Positions 44,630 through 52,853 of a stretch of DNA of 64,000 nucleotides are shown piece after piece (within the stretch, counting starts at the first letter, position 1; every line of letters begins with the position of its first letter). The position numbers were made by a program, and so were the translations under genes. The notes under the pieces were generated by a model. The model did not search any database. It was not told the origin of the DNA and worked only from the letters and a program-made list of their open reading frames with translations. The DNA comes from GCA-003244245 sp963822695 (lineage in GTDB: Bacteria > Actinomycetota > Actinomycetes > Mycobacteriales > Pseudonocardiaceae): the NCBI GenBank assembly GCA_963822695.1, contig CAWGJH010000008.1, positions 1-64,000 on the forward strand. Direction: 5' to 3'.

Positions 44630-44842
44630 TCAGACGTGCAGCGTGCTGTCCTGGACTGCGGCTAGGAGGGAGACCCACTGCGGTGCCGGAATCGCCAGCA
44701 CCGGGCTGGTGGTGCCGAGTTTGGAGTCACGCACCCCTACGTGACCCGCACGCGAGTAGTTGACCTCGACGCAGTTGTTCTGCCCGCCGTTGGTGTAGCT
44801 GGACGTGAACCAGGCCCTCTCCTGGAAGGATGCGGTTGACAT
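44630..44842 (-). CDS. DUF397 protein
   Basis: 70 residues from ATG 44842 (GAAGGG upstream). The pattern SFQERAWFTSSYTNGGQNNCVEV ... GVRDSKLG is the DUF397 signature. These small proteins are encoded next to XRE regulators with DUF5753 domains, as in whiJ-type developmental loci of Streptomyces, and modulate the regulator. It follows its regulator by 14 bases. Confidence 0.88.
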   Translation of the reverse strand: MSTASFQERAWFTSSYTNGGQNNCVEVNYSRAGHVGVRDSKLGTTSPVLAIPAPQWVSLLAAVQDSTLHV

Positions 44843-44856
44843 GGGGCTAGCCCTTC

Positions 44857-45739
44857 TTAGTCTGGTTTCGCAGCGAACTGGCCGGCCAGTTCCACCATGA
44901 AGTTACGCGACTCCACCGGTCCCAGGGCGATGGCTTGCAGCCGGCGCTGCAGGTCGACGTAACGGCGTACCGTCTCCGGCTTGTCCAGGCAGAACCCGTC
45001 GTCGTACATCTCGATGTAGACGATGTCGGTGGCCGAGTCGTGGTCGAACCGCAGCACGGTGAAGTCGTAGCCGAGTGCCTCGTAGGACAGCGTGTCGAAC
45101 GGGATGACCTGGATGTCTACGGTGGGCAGCAGGGCCAGCTCGGCCAGGTGGCGCAGCTGCTCGGCCATCACCTTCGGGCCGCCGATCACCCGGCGCAGCG
45201 CCGACTCGCTGAGCACGAAGGAGAACTGACGCCGGGTTCTCCCGGGTCAGCAACGCCTGGCGTTCCCGGCGCACCCGCACGGTGTCCTCGACGACCTGGT
45301 GCTCCGGGTGGCTGCCCTGGCCGAGGAACATGGCCCGGGTGTAGCCCTCGGTCTGCAGGTTGCCGGGCACGATCTCCGAGCCGACCTGCATGATCTGTGA
45401 GGCGCCCTGCTCGAGGTCGCGGAACGCGCGGAACCACTTCGGCCCCAGATACAGGGTGGTCTCCGCGTCGGCCCGGGTGCGGCGGCGCCGCGAGCCCTGG
45501 GCCAGCTCCCGGCACCACAGCGCGTCCTTCGGGGAGGCCTTGTACAGCCGCAGTAGTGCATCGAGGTCGGTCTTGGAGATGCCGACCTTGCCGTTCTCCA
45601 CCCGGCTGATCTTGTTGGCCGCCTTGCCGAGACTCTCGGCGGCCCGCTCCTGGGTGAGCCCGGCGACCTCGCGGAGCTTGCGCAGCTCGTTGCCGAGCTG
45701 GCGCCGCTGGATGCCGGTCGCGGTGGCCGGGGTGGTCAT
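44857..45739 (-). pseudogene. XRE-family regulator (HTH + DUF5753) with one-base frameshift
   Basis: From ATG 45739 (AAAGGA seven bases upstream) an HTH_31/XRE domain reads LGNELRKLREVAGLTQERAA ... NKISRVENGKVGIS. The DUF5753 domain follows to LLTRENP. An extra G near 45230 then shifts the frame. In the next frame the protein resumes QFSFVLSESALRRVIGGPKV ... FAAKPD (44857). Both halves are well preserved, so this is a very recent mutation or a base-call error. Intact, it would be about 290 residues and regulate itself and the DUF397 gene. Confidence 0.8.
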
Positions 45740-45780
45740 CTGCGGATCCTTTCGGTAGGTCACAGGCAGTGTTCACCCAA

Positions 45781-45857
45781 AAGATGTATTTACATCTTGT
45801 ACTTCCATTTTATAGCTTTACTGCCATTGGCTCGTAGTCGAAAGAGAGTACAAGATG
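45781..45857. promoter_or_regulatory. Operator-like palindromes upstream of the XRE gene
   Basis: AAGATGTATTTACATCTT (45781-45798) is an inverted repeat of eight-base arms. Overlapping it, CATCTTGTACT (45793-45803) is exactly inverted at 45847-45857 (AGTACAAGATG), 43 bases away. The segment is unusually AT-rich. A binding site of the XRE regulator encoded just downstream on the minus strand is the likely meaning. Confidence 0.65.
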
Positions 45858-46329
45858 GATGTCCATCGTAGCTCCCCAGCTCGCCCGCGGTGGGTTCAGG
45901 ACACGCGCCACCGCACTGCTGCCCGGTGGGCGGGATCGGCTCTGACCCGGCCCCGTTCACTGGGTTCCACCCCGACCGGCTCCCCGGCCCTCGGGTCCGC
46001 TCCGCCGGTCACCCTCGCGGCGCACCCCACGGCGGTCACCCCCCGCCCGCGGTGCTCGTGACCGCGAGGTGACCCATCAGGTGCGTGGCATGTCTGAGGG
46101 TGGGTTGTCCCGAGTGGGTCGCGCTCAACTACCGCGCGACCCGGCCCACTCGCCGCGCACCGAGCGCTGGCCCGCGCGCCCCGGTCCCTCGCAGCGCCGG
46201 ATTGCGCGGGCCAGCGCGTGACCCTCAGCCACGTCGAGCTCGGGAACAGTGCCGGGATGGTGTTCCGCGGAAACGTTTATGTCGGTGATCTGTCCGGCGG
46301 CCGTGGGCAGACGCCGGATGGTCGAAGAT
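45858..46329. other. Gap, no gene seen
   Basis: 470 bases of Pro/Ala/Arg-like translation in all frames and no ribosome site. It holds nothing I can identify beyond the end of the toxin transcript. Confidence 0.4.
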
Positions 46330-46752
46330 TCACTGGAGCAGTTCGACGGTGATGTCGAGTGTGCGGTAGGTGTCGAGGGCCCGCTTATCACGGGTAACCA
46401 GTGTGAGTTCGTGTTCGAGGGCAGCCGCGCCGACGAGCGCGTCATAGACCGCCCCACCGGCGAGCCCGTTCCCGGGCAAGGAGGTGAGCAGTGCCGCAGC
46501 CCGGTCGGCGCTGAGAAATCGGGTGTGCGGGAAGTTGACGGCCAGCAGCCGGGCTACCGCGGGCGGGGTGCGCCGGGCCGGAGGCGGTAGCCGGGTGAGG
46601 ACAGAGAAGGTCTCGAACGCGGCGTGACCGGCGAGGCCCAGCTGGCGCTGCGCCAACGCCTCGAACGTGGCGTCGTGGTGCTTGTGGTCAGCGACGAGGA
46701 ACGCCACTGCGGCGCTGGTGTCCAGGAGCGCGTGGCTACTGCTGGTCGGCAT
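46330..46752 (-). CDS. PIN-domain toxin, VapC type
   Basis: 140 residues. The acidic PIN residues are visible in ALLDTSAAVAFL, in the GGAVYDALVGAAAL segment and in LVTRDKRAL. It overlaps the antitoxin by 17 bases. RNA-cleaving toxin by family. Confidence 0.88.
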   Translation of the reverse strand: MPTSSSHALLDTSAAVAFLVADHKHHDATFEALAQRQLGLAGHAAFETFSVLTRLPPPARRTPPAVARLLAVNFPHTRFLSADRAAALLTSLPGNGLAGGAVYDALVGAAALEHELTLVTRDKRALDTYRTLDITVELLQ

Positions 46753-46969
46753 CGCGCAACGCCCGCACGTCCTCGTCGTCCAAGGGCGTGCCGGTGGCTG
46801 GGACGAGCAGCCGTCCGGCCCGCTCGTCCAGGCTGTCCTCGGCGAGCAACTCGATTCGCAGGCCCGCTCCGTCGGCGATCACTTCGACCTCGCCGGGACG
46901 CAGCCCGAGGCGATCCCGGATCGACTTGGGGATCACCAAGCGGCCTGCCTTGTCAATGGTTGCCCTCAT
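46736..46969 (-). CDS. AbrB/SpoVT-type antitoxin
   Basis: 77 residues from ATG 46969. MRATIDKAGRLVIPKSIRDRLGLRPGEVEV is a swapped-hairpin AbrB DNA-binding domain; the acidic C-terminal tail (DDEDVRALRDADQQ) would block the toxin. Confidence 0.88.
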   Translation of the reverse strand: MRATIDKAGRLVIPKSIRDRLGLRPGEVEVIADGAGLRIELLAEDSLDERAGRLLVPATGTPLDDEDVRALRDADQQ

Positions 46970-47044
46970 ACCATCACGATACCAGCCGGGATGCCGGGGG
47001 AGGGCGGATCTGGATCCGCCCTCCCCCGGCATCCCGCTCGGACG

Positions 47045-49984
47045 CTAGCCCACGTACTGCCAGGCCCGGGCCGCGTCCTCGACGCACAGCACGACGACGT
47101 CACCCGGCTCTGCCCGCGCCAGCGCGGCCTTGACCGCGGCTACTTCGTCGAGGACGGGCTCGACGAACTGGCACGATGCGCCGCAGTCGATCGCCGTCCG
47201 TACCCCTTCGGCGATGAGTCCCGCCAGTTCGCCTGGCGGTCGCCCCCGCAGGTTGTCGTCCTCCCGGATCATGACCTCGTTGAAGTGGCACGCCACGACC
47301 CACCCCAACTCGCGTAGCTCCTTGTCGCTGCGGTCGCCCGCGGTACCGACGACCGCAATCCGGCGTGGCGGAACGCGAACGGGGAATTCGTCCATCACGC
47401 GGTCCACCAAGGGGATTTCCTCGACGAAGCGGTCCACGAACTGGCCCAGAGCGCGCATGGCCGCGGCATTGTGGCCGTAGTCGAGGATCACCTTGAGGCC
47501 ATTGCTCTCCACCACGTTCAGCCGGCCGGGAGCGGTGGCGAAGGTCGTGGTGAACGTCCGCAACCCATGGCGGATGTCGTCGAGCCGGACATCGAGGGCA
47601 ATCGTGGCGGCGGCCGCCGCCACTGCGTTCTCGACGTTCATGCTCGCTGCGCCGCCGAATGTCGAGGGCAGCGCAGCCACGGGGACGATCGGGAAAGAGT
47701 CGCGGTTGCCGACCCGGAGCGTGATCGTCGCGACGCCGTCGATGGGCTCGACGGCCACCGCCCGCCCGCCCCGCCTGCAGTGCCGGTCGACGACCGGATT
47801 CCCCTCCCGGGTGCTGAAGAAGACGACCTCGCCCACGCAGGCGCCCGCCATGCGGGCGACGAGCGGGTCGTCGGCGTTCAGAACGGCGACCCCCTTCCTC
47901 GGGACCGCGTCCACGATCACCTGCTTGACGTCAGCGAGTTGCTCGATCGACGTGATGCCGCCGAGCCCCAGGTGATCGCCTGACACGTTGAGCACGACGG
48001 CGACGTCGTTATGCCGGTAGCCGAGGCCCTCGCGCAGGATCCCGCCGCGCGCTGTCTCGAGCACCGCCAGCTCAACCCGCGGGTGCTGAAGGATCATCCG
48101 AGCCGACTTCGGTCCAGACGTGTCGGCCTTGAGGATCAGGCGGTCGTCGACGTAGGTGCCGTCAGTTGACGTCATCCCGACCTTCCGCCCCGTCCGGCGG
48201 AGGATGTGGGAGATCATCCGCACGGTCGTCGTCTTGCCGTTGCTCCCGGTCACAGCCACGATTGGGATGCGGTTGGGTGCGCCTGGCGGGAACAGCAGGT
48301 CGAGCAGCGGCCCGGCGACATCGCGCCGTTCGCCTTCGGATGGCGCGACGTGCATGCGGAAGCCAGGCCCGGCGTTGACCTCGATCACACCCCCGCCGAG
48401 TTCAGAGATCGGCGTGCCGATGTCACTGGCGATGAGGTCCACGCCGGCGACGTCGAGCCCGACGACCAGCGCCGCCTCCACCGCCACGGCGGCGTTGTCG
48501 GGATGCACGTCGTCCGTGCAGTCGATGGCGATCCCCCCGGTGGAGAGGTTGCCGGTATCGGCGAGGAAGACGACCTGGCCATCGGCAGGCACTGCGTCGG
48601 CGCTCAGTTGCTGCCGGGCCAGCAATCGCCCGGCTCGCTCGTCGAATTGAATGCGGGTCAACACCGCTTCGTGGCCTTCGCCGCGACGGGGGTCGGCGTT
48701 CGCCCGGTCCACGAGCTGGCGGACGGTGGCGACGCCGTCGCCGACCACCTGGGCCGGCACCCGTTTGGCGGCAGCCACGACCCGCCCGCCGATGACGAGC
48801 AGCCGGTAGTCATGGCCACGCAGCTGCTGCTCGATGATGACCGAGCCCCCCCGCGCCGCGCCTCGGGCGCGCTCGAACGCCTCTCGGATCTCCGCTTCCT
48901 TGTGCACGTCGAGGGAAACGCCACGGCCGTGGTTGCCATCGAGCGGCTTCACGACGACCGGGAGGTCGATCCGCTCCGCTGCCGCGACCGCGGCGTCGGC
49001 TGACCGCACGATCTCCGAGCGCGGGACGGGGACGCCCGCGCCCCGCAAGAGGCTCTTCGTGAGCCCCTTGTCTCTCGCAAGGTCGACCGCGATCGCGCTC
49101 GTCGACGAAGGGACCGTCGCCACGATGCGCCGTTGGTGCACGCCGTGGCCGAGCTGGACCAGCGACCGGTCGTCCAGCAGGAACGACGGGATGCCGCGGC
49201 GTTCCGCCTCGCCCACGATGGCCCGCGTGGATGGCCCCAACCGCGTCCGTCGAGCGCCCCGGAGCAGCCTGTCCATCTGCTGCTTCAGGTCGAAACCGGG
49301 CTCCGGCTGGACCAGGTGGTTCACCAGGCGCACGGCCAGCTTGCCGGCGGCCAGCCCGACGCCTTCGTTCTCGTAGCTGTAGATGACGTAGTAGTGCCCT
49401 CGCTCACCGGCCGACCGCGTCTTTCCCCGGCGGACGTCGAAGCCGGCGCGTACCTGGAGCGCGAGAGCCACATGCTCAGCGACGTGGCCGAGCCAGGTTC
49501 CGCTCTCGAGCCGTTCGAGGAAGCCCCCGGGATGGCCGCGTGAACAGTCGTGCGTGCGCAGTTCGGGGATGAGTTCGACGAGGCGTTCAGCGAAGCCCGG
49601 GAGCCGGTCCGTCGGCCACTCCTCCCACGACCCGAGGTCGACGAGGAGGTTGATGGCGGGGCTGTACGACCAGTAGTTGGGGCCGCGGTACACCCTGATT
49701 TTTACGATCTTGATTTCAGGGGTGTGCTGTGCCACGACCGGGCCTTCTGTGACCTCCCCTGCTGGTTCTACGCGGCACGTAACAGCAGCGCTGGAGTCCT
49801 CGGCAGCTGGGGTGGCAGCTGAGGTGGCCATCCGACCAGCGGCAGCAGGCTGGGGAAGCTCGCTGCCGCCCTGACTCGGTGGAACCGGCGAGCCGCCGCC
49901 AGCATGCTGGTGGCGCCCCAGCGACGGCGCATATGGCTCGGTTTCCAACGCTTCACGGACGCTGACATTCACGGACGCTGACAT
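47045..49984 (-). CDS. cphA: Cyanophycin synthetase
   Basis: 979 residues from ATG 49984 (GAGGA nine bases upstream). An N-terminal domain with RVYRGPNYWSYSPAINLLVDLG leads to an ATP-grasp domain (VVVKPLDGNHGRGVSLD), then a Mur-ligase-like domain with P-loop VAVTGSNGKTTTVRMI and AVLETARGGILREGLG. CphA adds Asp to the polymer backbone and Arg to its side chain, storing N, C and energy. The first 85 residues are a low-complexity extension not typical of cyanobacterial CphA. cphB lies upstream, now separated by a transposase. Confidence 0.95.
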   Translation of the reverse strand: MSASVNVSVREALETEPYAPSLGRHQHAGGGSPVPPSQGGSELPQPAAAGRMATSAATPAAEDSSAAVTCRVEPAGEVTEGPVVAQHTPEIKIVKIRVYRGPNYWSYSPAINLLVDLGSWEEWPTDRLPGFAERLVELIPELRTHDCSRGHPGGFLERLESGTWLGHVAEHVALALQVRAGFDVRRGKTRSAGERGHYYVIYSYENEGVGLAAGKLAVRLVNHLVQPEPGFDLKQQMDRLLRGARRTRLGPSTRAIVGEAERRGIPSFLLDDRSLVQLGHGVHQRRIVATVPSSTSAIAVDLARDKGLTKSLLRGAGVPVPRSEIVRSADAAVAAAERIDLPVVVKPLDGNHGRGVSLDVHKEAEIREAFERARGAARGGSVIIEQQLRGHDYRLLVIGGRVVAAAKRVPAQVVGDGVATVRQLVDRANADPRRGEGHEAVLTRIQFDERAGRLLARQQLSADAVPADGQVVFLADTGNLSTGGIAIDCTDDVHPDNAAVAVEAALVVGLDVAGVDLIASDIGTPISELGGGVIEVNAGPGFRMHVAPSEGERRDVAGPLLDLLFPPGAPNRIPIVAVTGSNGKTTTVRMISHILRRTGRKVGMTSTDGTYVDDRLILKADTSGPKSARMILQHPRVELAVLETARGGILREGLGYRHNDVAVVLNVSGDHLGLGGITSIEQLADVKQVIVDAVPRKGVAVLNADDPLVARMAGACVGEVVFFSTREGNPVVDRHCRRGGRAVAVEPIDGVATITLRVGNRDSFPIVPVAALPSTFGGAASMNVENAVAAAAATIALDVRLDDIRHGLRTFTTTFATAPGRLNVVESNGLKVILDYGHNAAAMRALGQFVDRFVEEIPLVDRVMDEFPVRVPPRRIAVVGTAGDRSDKELRELGWVVACHFNEVMIREDDNLRGRPPGELAGLIAEGVRTAIDCGASCQFVEPVLDEVAAVKAALARAEPGDVVVLCVEDAARAWQYVG

Positions 49985-50062
49985 TACTGGTGTTCCTCTT
50001 TCCCCTGACTCGGGATGGGCTGAGATTCCGCTCCGAGCCTGCCTCATGGCAGGTCGGAGGGG

Positions 50063-50156
50063 AAGGACCGCCACTCAAAAGGACCGCCACTCAAAAGGAG
50101 TTGGAATGAAATTTCCTATCCATTAGGAGTTTGGAATGAAATTTTCTGTCCATTTA
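50063..50156. repeat. Short tandem duplications upstream of cphA
   Basis: AAGGACCGCCACTCAA is tandemly repeated exactly (50063-50078, 50079-50094). After it, a block of about 29 bases beginning AGGAGTTGGAATGAAATTT is repeated with few mismatches (from about 50096 and 50125). They lie 80-170 bases before the cphA start, where promoter or operator sites are expected. Confidence 0.75.
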
Positions 50157-50256
50157 GTCTCGATCCGCGGTGCGGGAGTTGAGTTGAGCTGGCCTGGGTG
50201 GACGGCGTCAGCGTGACCTGGCTGTGACCTGCTGGGCGAACCTGGTGCCGCGCACC

Positions 50257-50312
50257 GCCATCAGCATGACGCCATCAGCATGACGCCATCAGCATGACGC
50301 CATCGGCATGGT
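50257..50312. repeat. Four copies of a 14-base tandem repeat
   Basis: GCCATCAGCATGAC at 50257, 50271 and 50285, with a fourth diverged copy at 50299. It lies between cphA and the transposase stop, possibly at or near the element end. Confidence 0.85.
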
Positions 50313-50328
50313 GACCGAACTGGTCCTC

Positions 50329-51600
50329 TCAACGCCCTGGGCAATGCTCTCGCGGAGACCGAGATCGGCCCGTGCAAGACGTGGAATTGAGGTTAGATGG
50401 TCGGATGGTGTAATTCCAGTCATGATGAAATTGGTGCGGAGTGAGAGGTATTGATTTCTTCTGCCGGCTGGTGAGTTTGGTTCTGGTGTGATAGAGGTCG
50501 GAATCGAGTTCGCAGTGAACTGTCAGGCCCGTCGTGGTGGTGGTGTCGGCGATGAGATTGACGATAGTTTGATATGCTTCGAGCGGTTGTCCGCGCCAGT
50601 TGTGGGTGATCCTGGAGACGAGTCGGTATTCGACGTTGTTCCATTTGCTGGTGCCGGGTGGGTAGTGGCAGACGATGATGTTGAGTCCGGTTGCCGCGGC
50701 GAGCCGGGCGAGTTCAAACTTCCACAGGCTGGCGCGATGCCCGTTCGTTCCGCTGCCAGCGGCGGTGATGAGGATCCGCCGTGTGTCGGGGTACTTGTGC
50801 TTGCACATTGTGTGCCACCATTGTTCGATGGTGGCGACGGCGAATACCGACGTATCGTGGTCGACCCCGACGGAGACCCAGGCGCTGTCATCGTCGTAGG
50901 CTCCATAGTGGATTTCCTCACCCAGTTTTCCGGGGAAATCATGGGTGGGCGTCTCGACCGGTTTGCTCTTCGGTTGCCATTCCTTGCCGGCCTGCGCGTA
51001 CGGTCTGACCAGGCTTTTTCTCTTTGTATCGACGCTGACCACGGGGTCGCCGCTGATCAAGAGTTGCTTGGCGAGTCCGTTGATGTACCGGAACTGGGCG
51101 TCACGGTCGAGACGTTGTTGGTTTTCCAGTACCTTGCGGGTTCTCTGCAGGTTGTATCCGAGCGAACGCAGGATCTTCGCCACGACGGAGTGGCTGACCG
51201 GGTGGCCCATTGCGGTCAGTTCCCCGGCGAGGTTGCGCGTTGATTTCGTGGTCCACCGCAACGGCGACTCCGGGTCACCTCGAGTGCGCGGCTCGACCAA
51301 GGAATCCAACGCGTCGAGTAACTCCGGATTGGCGACCTCGGCTTTCTTCCGACCAGCTCCCCGCGCCCGGACTCGGTGACCGGTCTGGGCCAGCTCGCCA
51401 TGTGCGAGTTCGACCATACCGCGGCGAATCGTCGTCCGCGACGCACCAATGGCTCGATGCACCGCGCTGATTCCACCACGGCCCCACGACTTCGCCTCGG
51501 CCGCCATGGCAGCACGACGATCACGTTCATTCAACTGGGGCAGCAGTGCTCTCAATCGCGCCCGCATCGCCAAGAAAATCTCATCATCTTCGGCAGCCAT
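50329..51600 (-). mobile_element. ISAzo13-type transposase
   Basis: 423 residues from ATG 51600. An N-terminal HTH (GGISAVHRAIGASRTTIRRGMVEL) is followed by a DDE-type core with VVSVDTKRK, SVGVDHDTSVFAVATIEQWW, ILITAAGSGTNGHR and WNNVEYRLVSRI. This is the pattern of ISAzo13-family transposases (often annotated Rhodopirellula type). It is full length. I could not identify terminal inverted repeats by eye; they should lie between 50160 and 50330 and between 51600 and 51690. It separates cphB from cphA. Confidence 0.85.
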
Positions 51601-51693
51601 GACGCCAGGCCTTTTTCCGAATCGATCAAGCTGGCGGGAACGACGCGCTCACTCTCCGAATTCAGTCGGCCGCCGCTCGGTTAGCTTAGCTTT

Positions 51694-52488
51694 TTACGAT
51701 GCCCGGGACAACCTCCGCTCCACCTCGGGTCCAACGATGATCTCTGCTGACCGGGTGGTGAGGTCGAACGAGCACCCGGCCGCCAGTACGCGGATGAGCG
51801 CCATCGGCATCGCGTCGTCCGGGGGGCCGACGATCGTCACCGCCCCGGCTCCGATGACCTCGAACCGGTTGCTATCCACGATCAGCGCAGTGTCCTCGTC
51901 GATGCCGATCCCGAGGTGGTGGGGGAAGCGGGCCACGGCGGCGAGAAGGCGAGGTAGCCTCCGGCGCTCGGTCAAGTGCATGTCGATCACTACGTCCGGA
52001 AGGAACCCCAGGCCAAGCCCGAGCGCAACGGCCGACGTCGAGCGGGTCGTGCCGGAGTTACCCAGGATCATGGTGTGCGACATCATCGCCGCCCCCGCGC
52101 TGGTCCCGGCGATGACCAAGCCCTGCTCGAACTTCTGGTGCAGCCAGTCGTGCACCCGCGACCCTCCGACGATCGCGGCGATGCGCAGCTGATCGCCACC
52201 GGTGAAGAAGACTCCGTCGACTCCGTCGAGGATCTCGATCGTCTCGGTCGCGTTCGCCTCGTCCCTGGACGCGAGAGGCAGGAACACCACCTCCCCGACA
52301 CCGATGGCGCGGAATGCTTTGGTGTAATCATCACCAACTTCGTCGGGGATCGTCGTCGCGGTCCCGAGGACGGCGATCCGGGCACGTTCGCCGCCGCACA
52401 GGTCGCGAAACCGCCGGAGGATCACGCTCCCGCCGACGCGGTCCTCCGCGCCCCCGATGATCACGAGTTGTCCGGTTCTCTTGGTCAC
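51694..52488 (-). CDS. cphB: Cyanophycinase
   Basis: 264 residues from GTG 52488 (AGGAG ten bases upstream). It begins GQLVIIGGAEDR and contains GVFFTGGDQLR and the nucleophile elbow GTSAGAAMM (Ser130) of the peptidase S51 family. It cuts cyanophycin to beta-Asp-Arg dipeptides. With cphA it makes a storage/mobilisation pair. The frame is open to 52623 with a His/Pro-rich stretch that is probably untranslated. Confidence 0.93.
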   Translation of the reverse strand: MTKRTGQLVIIGGAEDRVGGSVILRRFRDLCGGERARIAVLGTATTIPDEVGDDYTKAFRAIGVGEVVFLPLASRDEANATETIEILDGVDGVFFTGGDQLRIAAIVGGSRVHDWLHQKFEQGLVIAGTSAGAAMMSHTMILGNSGTTRSTSAVALGLGLGFLPDVVIDMHLTERRRLPRLLAAVARFPHHLGIGIDEDTALIVDSNRFEVIGAGAVTIVGPPDDAMPMALIRVLAAGCSFDLTTRSAEIIVGPEVERRLSRAS

Positions 52489-52819
52489 CGCGGTCGCACT
52501 CCTAGTCCTTGGCAAGTCAACTACCCGAGGAGGGGGACGGGAGTGTACCGGAGAGCTGAGGTGGCCTTGGTGGGGGTGGGGGTGGTCCCGGTGGGGATGG
52601 TCCTGGTGGGTCAACCCGTTCACCCTCTCGTCATGCGTCCTGTGGCCGTTCCGTCGCTCCGCCGTCGATGGTCAGACGGTAAGGCTAAGGAGCAAAAGTT
52701 GCATCGTCAAAACGACTATGTTGCAGGCTCATCACGCGAGGAGCGGGAGGCGCAGGTGTCGAGTCCCCGCAGCAAGCTAGGGTGTCCGGCTGGCCCATCA
52801 GGGTGCGGAGGTGATGGTG

Positions 52820-52853
52820 CATGAGCACCGTGCAGTCATGAGCACCGTGCAGT
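52820..52853 (+). promoter_or_regulatory. 17-base tandem duplication at the eccC start
   Basis: CATGAGCACCGTGCAGT occurs twice in tandem (52820-52836, 52837-52853). The first ATG (52821) sits ten bases after GGAGG and encodes MSTVQS then TGA, and that TGA overlaps the second ATG (52838) as ATGA. Confidence 0.9.
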
